A stretch of 64,000 bases of DNA from Cymbidium sinense. Lineage: Eukaryota; Streptophyta; Magnoliopsida; Asparagales; Orchidaceae. Positions 56,881 through 64,000 of the stretch are shown here, in pieces; the stretch's first letter is position 1; each line of letters begins with the position of its first letter. A program made the position numbers and the translations under genes. Under the pieces are notes generated by a model. That model ran no database searches, was not told the DNA's origin, and saw nothing but the letters and a program-made list of their open reading frames with translations. The stretch is taken from assembly GCA_021442155.1 (NCBI GenBank), contig CM038214.1:137988040-138052039 (forward strand), in the 5' to 3' direction.

Positions 56881-58046
56881 TCCTTACACCTACCCTAAAC
56901 ACAACATTGCGTATTCACAAAGAAGAATACTTTTAACATGGATGAGATTGAATTTGAAATGGAATTTTCATTGTTGATAATTATTTTCAAACATGATTTA
57001 TAATATTTCTTTAAGTAGAGCCCATTCATTGGAAGCATTGGGTGCTATCCCTTATAATTAATAAGATGATAAGATCCTCCTTGGTAGGCCTTTTATATGG
57101 CAAAAGGGCCTTCCCATGTGGGTTCAAATGTGCTTCCCATCTTACGATGGGTAACATTTGGTCTCCATAAAATTAAAATAAGCTATCCTACTTGAAAAGC
57201 TCTAGGACATACCAACTTGTTGTGAGTTTGAATCATTTTAGCTTTGTACAATTAGAGGTTTTGGCATGCCCGCAAATGTCTCTCCTCTAAACCTTAGAGC
57301 TCTTCTAACCCCAACTTGGCATTCTACTCTGTTGTGATCTTGCTACCCACAACTATCCTTAGTGATGGGTGTTGGATTTCTAATAGTAGAACGGCTTTGG
57401 ACCCATACACTAAGGAGAAAGGAGTAAACTAAGTTGGAGTTCTATATGTGGCATGGTAGGTCCACAAGGCTTCAACTAAATGGTCATGCCACTATCATGT
57501 TATTGTCAAGTGTCTTCTTCAGTATTTGAATGAGAGTTCTATTGAAGGCTTCTGCTAAGTGGTTTGCCCTCGGGTAGTTGATGGTAGAATATCTCCAATC
57601 TATATTATGTCTCCGGGAAAAGTTATTGATCTTGGTTCTTTTGAATGTAGTTGCATTATCAGATATAATTTGTCGAGACACTTCAAACCTATATACGATA
57701 TGATTCCTAATAAATTGTAGCACATGCTAAGCTATGACCTCTCTGAGCAGAATCGCCTTCATGCATTTGGAAAAGTAGTCAGTAGCAGCTAAGATGAACC
57801 GATGACCCTTGGAAAAAGAGGATCAATCAGACCCACTATGTCGATACCCCAATACTAATGAACATGAGGCTAATGTAAGATGAAGAATGTTGGGTGTTTT
57901 GTGTAGGATGATACTGTGTATTTGACATTGGTGGCATCGCCTAGCCATATCCATGCAATCTTTGATCATATATGGCCAGTAGTATCCAAGTCTCTTGATC
58001 TTGGGATTCATCTTCAGACCAGAATGGCTGGTTCCACATAATCCCA
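56881..58046 (-). mobile_element. Ty3/gypsy retrotransposon pol fragment: integrase, decayed
   Basis: On the minus strand, from 58,046 down, the fragment reads MGLCGTSHSGLKMNPKIKRL and YYWPYMIKDCMDMARRCHQC. This is the integrase zinc-binding region; both Cys are present, but the second His usual in KLHFR-like sequence is replaced (KMNPK). The catalytic core follows in shifted frames: GIDIVG (first Asp, about 57,840), FILAATDYFSK, RQIISDNATTF (second Asp, about 57,655) and HLAEAFNRTL (Glu, about 57,550). Next come HLVEALWTYHATYRTP, FSLVYGSKAVLLLE and PRAFQVG down to about 57,040. Frameshifts and stops make it inactive. Protease, RT and RNase H are missing: the fragment ends abruptly at telomere-like DNA at about 58,047. 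Integrase normally inserts element cDNA into the genome. Confidence 0.88.
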
Positions 58047-59547
58047 AATCGTAAACCCTAAAACCCTAAACCATAAACCTAAACCATAAACCATAAACTC
58101 TAATCCATAAATGCTAACCCTAAACCTAAATAATAAACCCTAAACCCTAAACTGACCCTAAATCCTAAACTCAAAACCCTAAACCCTAAAATCCCTAAAC
58201 CCTAGAACCTAAAACCTAAACCCTAAACCCTAATCACTAAACCCTAAACCCTAAACCCTAAACCCTAAAAAAACAAAAAAACCCTAATCCCTACACCCTA
58301 AAAACCTAAACTTAAACTGAATAAAACCATTAAGGAAAATAAATACAAAAGCCTAAACCTAAATAAAATAAAATAAAATAAAACTAGAACTAAAACTTAA
58401 ACCTAAACCTAAAAATAAAATAAAATAAAAAATCAAAATAAATTAAAATAAAATAAATAAAAACATAAACTAAACTAAAAAAAAAATAAAATCCTATATA
58501 TTAAAATTGAAAATAAAATAAACCTAAAATAAAATCTAAATGAAAACCTAAAAAAATTATAAACCTAAAATAAATACAAAATAAAACATAAACCCTAAAC
58601 TTAAAAAAAAACTTAAACCAAAATTAAAAATAAAATAAACAAAATAGAAGGAACATAAACCTAAACTAAAATAAACTAAACTAAAATTGATAAAACCTAA
58701 ACCTAAACCTAAAATAAACAAACCTAAAATAAATAACTAAAAATAAACCTAAACCTAAACTTAAAAGTTAATCCTAAAAATAAACCAAAAATAAAAAATG
58801 TATACCAAAATAAAATAAAACATAAAAAATAAAATAAAACCTAAACATAAAAAATAAAATAAAATAAAACTTAACTAAAAATCAAACAAAACTTAAACGA
58901 AACCTAAACTAAATAAAATAAATAAAAATAAAATAAAAACTTAAACATAAAAATAAAACCCACTAAACCTAAAATAAAAACCTAAAACATAAACCCAAAA
59001 AAATGAAATGAAAACCTAAACCTAAACCTCAAAAATAAGGAATAAAACCTAAATAAATAAAATAAAATGAAAATATAACTGAACTAAAAACTAAACTAAA
59101 CCTAAAAAATAAACAAAAATAAAAAACCTAAACTAAAATAAAAAACCTAAAATTATAAACCAAACTAAATATAAATAAAAAATAAAATAAACTCAAATAA
59201 ATAAAAGATAAACTAAATAAACCAAAACCTACTAGTTTAATTAATTTTTTTAAATAAAACTCCTAAACCCTAAATCCCAAACTCTAAACCCTAACACTGA
59301 AAACCTAAACCCTAAACCTACAATCCTAAACCCTAAACCCTAAACCCTAAATAATAAAACTCTAAACTCTAAATCTTAAACCCTAAACCTTAAAACATTA
59401 TACCTTAAGCCCTAAAACCCTAAACATTAAACCTTAAAAACTTAAACCTAAAACCTTAAATCTTAAACCTTACCCTAAACATTAAAACTTACAACCCTAA
59501 ACCCTAAACCCTAAACCCAAAACTAACCCCAAATACACCTAAACCCT
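58047..59547 (+). repeat. Degenerate telomere-like satellite tract 6
   Basis: Begins sharply after the integrase fragment (AATCCCAAATCGTAAACCCT) and runs to GR-RBP fragment 4. The landmark GTTTAATTAATT (59,235-59,246) precedes the last canonical block. It aligns with tract 4 (about 51,500-52,934) along most of its length at an offset of about 6,650. Confidence 0.9.
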
Positions 59548-60009
59548 AAGAAAGGGAAGAACGTTGATGGTAGGAACATCACCATCAATTAGGCTCATCT
59601 AGATCTAGTAGAGGTGAAGGCGGAGGTGATGGTTATCATAGTGGTGGTGGGGGATCTGGAGGTGTTGGTGGATATGGAGGTGGTGGTTGTAGTAGTGGTG
59701 GTTATGGAGGTGGGAGGAGCGACGGAGGTTACAACCATGGTGGTGGCAAAAGGAGAGATCGAGGATATGATGGTGAATCTCTCTACTCGAGAGGTGGGGG
59801 TGGTTCTAATGGGAACTGGAGAAACTGAAGAATGAATGATCTGATTTGCTACTTATGGAACTGTGTCTTTGCAGTATAGACTATTCTACTAATCTTGAGC
59901 TTTTTATCTATGTCATCGTTTGTGTCTTAGAAAACATGGGGTGCTACTTGGTTGATGAAATTGAGAAGAAGAAATGTTGAATCTGAATTTGCTTTCTATT
60001 AAAAAAAAC
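59548..60009 (+). pseudogene. Glycine-rich RNA-binding protein, C-terminal fragment with 3'-UTR, copy 4 (best preserved)
   Basis: Begins AAGAAAGGGAAGAACGTTGA (KGKNVDGRNITIN, matching the end of a plant GR-RBP RRM). A TAG replaces the usual CAG, and one base is lost in the next codons. In the following frame a clean glycine-rich tail runs from about 59,600 (SRSSRGEGGGDGY) through GGVGGYGGGG, GGYNHGGGKRRDRGYDGESL and YSRGGGGSNGNWRN to TGA at 59,826-59,828. About 170 bases of 3'-UTR end in eight A (60,001-60,008). The RRM is replaced by telomere-like DNA. The family are RNA-binding or RNA-chaperone proteins of nucleus and cytoplasm, often cold- or clock-regulated; this fragment lacks the binding domain. 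A 73-codon frame at 59,614-59,835 is an out-of-frame shadow. Confidence 0.9.
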
Positions 60010-60412
60010 ATAAACCCTAAACCCTAAACATTAAACCCTAAACCCTAAATTAAAACTTAAACCCTGAAACTAAAACCTAAAATATAAACCCTAATCCCTA
60101 AAATCTAAAACATAAACACTAAAAACTCTAAACCTTAAATACTAAACCCTAAACCCTAAACCATAAACCTTAAAATTAAAACTTAAACCCTAAACCTAAA
60201 ACTTTAACCATAAACCCTAAACCCTAAACCTAAACACTAAACTCCAAATCTACCAACCCACTAAACCCAAAATCTTGAACCTAACAACCCTAAATACCTA
60301 AACCCAAACCCTAAACCCTAAACCTCACCCTAAACCTAAACTAAACCAATCCTAAACCCTAAACTAAGCCTAAACCCTAACCCTAAACTATAAACCCTAA
60401 ACCTTGAATAAA
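60010..60412 (+). repeat. Telomere-like tract 7
   Basis: CCCTAAA and variants immediately after the A-run of GR-RBP copy 4, ending near 60,412 (CTAAACCTTGAATAAATAAG). C-rich strand on +. It is the counterpart of tract 5. Confidence 0.85.
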
Positions 60413-61432
60413 TAAGTCATTAGGAATAGATCTAAAGAATGATGCAATCCTAACATAGTTTAGTAGCTAAAGAAAATGTCTTCATAAGACTTTCCCTTGA
60501 CTATTAAAGATTTGAATACCCTAAATAACCCTAAATTTATAATTGTATTATAATTTAAATGTTTTTAGTATATTATGGTGTGTTTATATTGTATATTAAT
60601 ATAAATCATAAAATACTAATTTAATAAATCGATGATGAAATTTGTTAAATTTAAATTAGAATTAGGTTGTAGTACCAAAGGTGTGCTATGCCACTTGTTG
60701 TCTAAAAAGTAAGATTTTATTCAAAATAAATATTATTGTAGCATAGTATAGCATCATATATCATAATATATTATTCAACACATTTTAAATTATTTTAGTA
60801 TTTTACAATCATGCAGTTGAGCCTACATTATCAGTATTTATAAAAATGTTGATTTAGACTTTAAAATGGTAGAATTTGGCCAAACGCATGATCGGTAGAG
60901 CATGGCATCATAATATATTGTTTCAATTTAAAATATGTAAGTGATACGAATAAAATATATAGTTTTCTTGTTTAGACTAATTTTATGATTTTTTATCTTA
61001 AGCAATCCCTTGTGATGTGTTATGCAATATAATATAATATAATATGTTATAGTGTATTATAATATAGGATGCCATAATATAGTGTAGCATCTTGCATTAT
61101 AACATACTATTGTGTATTACTACTTGTTGTTTAGCATATTTTTGTTTATTATAGTATGATGTAGTAGACTTTGTACTGATATAATTCATAAAAATATTGA
61201 TTTATAGGCTGAGATACTGGGATTTGGCCATATTTAAGGTAAGCTTTAGAGAACATCATTAGGGGTGTGTTATGGTGTCATTTAATCAAAAGAATGGAAT
61301 TTTGCATCCAAAATAAATGTTCATTTTCAACCAAATTTTATAAATTTTTTTCTTAAAGTGATTCATTTTAATGTGTGATAATATATTATATGAAAGCATA
61401 TTATAATATAATGTACATAATAATAAAACTTA

Positions 61433-61529
<97 letters not shown>

Positions 61530-62000
61530 TGTATTACTAAATGTTATTGAACATTTTAGTATGTTTTATTTTTGTTATAGTACATTGGGTCAAAACTCAA
61601 AAAAATGTTAATTTGAAGATTGAGATGGAAGAATTTGGCCAAATTCATGGTACACACCAAGAAGCAACACCAAAATTATGATATTTTATACCATTTCTAA
61701 TAGAAAAATAACAATTTTACATTTAAAATGAACATTATTCATATTTTGAGAAAATTTTGTTATTTGTTTCTTTTAAGTGATTCTAATGAGGTGTAATGTT
61801 AGACAATATATTATATTATAGAAAATTATAATATAACATCATATATTATGATATAATATAGTGTGTTAATTCAGAATATAATATGTTTAGCATGATATTG
61901 TATAGTTAGTTTGAGATTGCACCATCATAAATCATTAAATGTTAATTACAATGTTAAGATGATGTAATTTGAATGAATACATTGTTATGCTTTTGGTTGC
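60413..62000 (+). repeat. AT-rich 350-400 bp satellite, about four diverged units (duplication B)
   Basis: A recurring block contains a GGTGTGCTATG-like start (60,680; 61,265; 61,991), a TATTATAT-rich middle, AAAAATGTTGATTTAGACTT-like sequence and GAATTTGGCC (60,872; 61,221 as GATTTGGCCA; 61,631; weak near 61,966). Spacings are about 349, 410 and 335 bases. No gene is present. The 78-codon frame 61,375-61,611 is a translated TA microsatellite. Confidence 0.7.
61431..61525. repeat. (TA)n microsatellite inside the satellite
   Basis: A TA dinucleotide run of about 95 bases with one C interruption near 61,451. The matching position in duplication A (54,763-54,782) has only about 20 bases. Confidence 0.95.
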
Positions 62001-64000
62001 AGCAATAAAGGTGTGCATAAGAGAAAAAAAATAAGATTTGATGAGAATTTCCATGTCAAGGCTATAGGGGAGATCGCTAGGGATCAAACATGCATTGGAC
62101 ATGACATGTGAGGGGTCTATGTTGAGGGCATAAAAGAGGAAAATTTGTTGGTGATAAGGTTTGAATTTGATTTGATTATATGATTTATGGATAAAAGATC
62201 TATTGGGGAAACGAATCTATAATTCACTGGGATTAAGTTTGAATCAACTTTAATTTGTTTTATTTTAATTGATGTTGAGGCATATCTACTAGATATATGG
62301 ACTCAAGTCCATTGGGGATCAGGTATGTGAACCTTCCACTAGGGAAGGAGGTCCGGCTATTCAGTGGGGATTAAGATTTGAGTTTAATTTCATAGATTTT
62401 TTTGGGAATGTATCCACGAGGGATAAGAGTTTAGTTGGATTTATTTAATTTAGACACTACTTGGGGAGTTGGTATAATTTGGCCCCAGGGAGGGTTTTGA
62501 ATTTGATTTGTTTGTTTGAATTATTTATATATGATTTGGGGCTCCACCAGGAAGAAGGGTATAATATAACTCCACTGAGGAAAATTAGATAGGGTTTTAT
62601 TTAATCTAAGTTAATGTATGGACCCTGTCATTGTGCCATGGACCCATTGAGAAGGGGCTAAATTAGCCTTGACCTTACCCAGGTTTACAAATTGAAAGGG
62701 ATAGTTTATCGATTGTGGGGCTAGCTAACCTTAGGGGTTGCCTTTTGGTGTGCAATGGCTATGCTAACAAGAATACATAGCAGACTTACATCTTTCAAAG
62801 CGAGGAACAACCATTGGGGTGACCTATTGGATGCACAATAAATCAAACTTGACCTAGGGTGACTATTGAGTGAATGTCATTGGGACTTATGTCAACTCAA
62901 ACATATACAGAATTAATTTTATCTTAATTTCATTTGATTTGATATGGTTTATTTGGTTTAGTTTGATTTTTAATTGAGGGAATATATGTTGGGATGAAAG
63001 CTCGATCAAATTTGATAGATTTAATTTCAGGACCATGTAAGTTTGTGATGGACCCACTGAGAAGGGCAATATCAAACTTATCCTACCTCAGATTTTTAAA
63101 TCCAAAGGGATAGTCTACTAGCTATGAGGTAGAGCTAGCCAACCTAAGGGATTGCCTTTGTTGTGTAATGGTTATGCTAGGAAGAAGGTGTAATAGACTT
63201 ACATCTTCTAAAATACAGAACAATCGCTGGGGTGACCTATTGGTAGCACAACAAATCAAACCAGACTTAGAGGTGACTACCTAGTGAATGTCGTTGGGGA
63301 CTTATATCAACTCAAGAGTAGACAGGTGATTCCTATAGGTAGTTTTGCTGACATTGCTTTAAAGATAGGATGCCTGCTTGGGAAAAAGGTACCGCTAGGG
63401 GTGTCCTCCTAATCCATAAGTGAATATATATTTCTTTTATATGATTATGTGGACCATGTTGGTGAGTGATGGACCACACTGAGAAGGGGCTATGTTAGCC
63501 TTAACCTATCTCAAATTTACTGGACCAAGGGAGAATCTACACATCCATAAAATGGATTCTCCAACCATAAGGGTGGTTTCTAGGAAAGGGGAACTATCTG
63601 ATAGTAACCCATTTAGTGTCTAAATGGTCAAAGGATGTGATCTAAATATAGTGCCCCATGGGGTGCTAGGCATTATCCTGAGACTTGAAAAGGAAATACT
63701 ATCGGTGTATGATGGCCAACTCAAGAGGAAAGCATAGCAGACTTACTTCTACCATGAGTGGTGTATCCTAAGGTGCAAGAACCAACCAACCTAAGGTGTA
63801 TTCATCAACATGAGTGGCATATTCATCAACATAGTGATAACCAAACAACCTAAGGTGCCCATCAGTGTACAACGATCAATCTTAGGCTTACAACTTTTTG
63901 AGCGAAACTAATCATCTAGATAGTCTATCATTGGTGGGAAAATGCTATATGACCTAGACTGACTACTAAGCGAGGAGCCTAGAGGAAGGGCTGACCCGAC
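62001..64000 (-). mobile_element. Ty3/gypsy LTR/3' non-coding region, second copy, runs off the window
   Basis: From about 62,620 it repeats 55,060-56,450 with high similarity. Examples are GGGGTTGCCTTTTGGTGTGC (62,731 / 55,150), GTGACCTATTGGATGCACAA (62,818 / 55,236) and TTCTAGGAAAGGGGAAC (63,579 / 56,012). The part 62,001-62,615 has no counterpart in the first copy. It contains short modules such as CTCCACTGAGGAAAATTAG and TCCACTAGGGAAGGAGG, which resemble (in reverse) the ACTTCCCCAATGGAATTCAA-type modules at 35,080-35,190. The integrase part expected further right lies beyond the window. Confidence 0.6.

Noticed and set aside
59614..59835. 73-codon Val/Met-rich frame in GR-RBP copy 4
   Set aside because: Shadow of the glycine-rich frame (GGT GGT read as GTG GTG).
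52935..60009. GR-RBP fragments as a functional telomere-binding system
   Set aside because: RRM-bearing proteins can bind telomeric DNA in other settings, but every copy here lacks the RRM and is broken, so co-location is a DNA-level event.
61375..61611. 78-codon frame with alternating Ile-Tyr
   Set aside because: Translation of the TA microsatellite at 61,431-61,525.

Overview
The window looks like repeat-dominated nuclear DNA of a land plant, probably a seed plant. It is AT-rich, carries Arabidopsis-type telomere repeats (CCCTAAA on the + strand), a plant-type squalene epoxidase first exon, fragments of a plant glycine-rich RNA-binding protein gene, an RTE-like LINE and a Ty3/gypsy integrase fragment. 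The species cannot be named from the sequence. No complete intact protein-coding gene is visible.

Layout. 1-20,309: AT-rich non-coding DNA with a MITE-like element (223-972), local tandem duplications, TA/CA microsatellites, and one good coding exon on the minus strand (7,033-7,251, squalene epoxidase exon 1 with a splice donor; no later exon was found in the window). 20,310-32,690: degenerate telomere-like DNA, interrupted by two broken C-terminal fragments of a glycine-rich RNA-binding protein (GR-RBP) gene and a decayed LINE. 32,691-35,370: long-terminal-repeat-like DNA. 35,371-50,288: two diverged tandem units of about 7.4-8.0 kb. 50,289-58,046: telomere-like DNA, GR-RBP fragment 3, more telomere-like DNA, a 350-400 bp satellite, then a minus-strand Ty3/gypsy LTR and integrase fragment. 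58,047-64,000: the same series again (telomere-like DNA, GR-RBP fragment 4, satellite, LTR-like DNA), running off the window end.

The most notable structure is the telomere-like DNA. It is more than an interstitial run of CCCTAAA. It is a higher-order satellite of about 0.8-1.15 kb in which canonical heptamers grade into shortened variants (CCTAAA, CTAAA, TAAA). Each unit is marked by a non-telomeric 12-mer, GTTTACTTAATT, or a close variant. Every tract has the C-rich strand on +. Four times a GR-RBP fragment is joined to the array, and each copy begins at nearly the same codon. The three copies with a 3' end retain the stop codon region and 3'-UTR, and two of these end in a short A-run. I infer an old chromosome-end or telomere-insertion event that was later amplified with its neighbours. 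No functional gene system is evident, and most reading frames in the tracts are by-products of low-complexity DNA.
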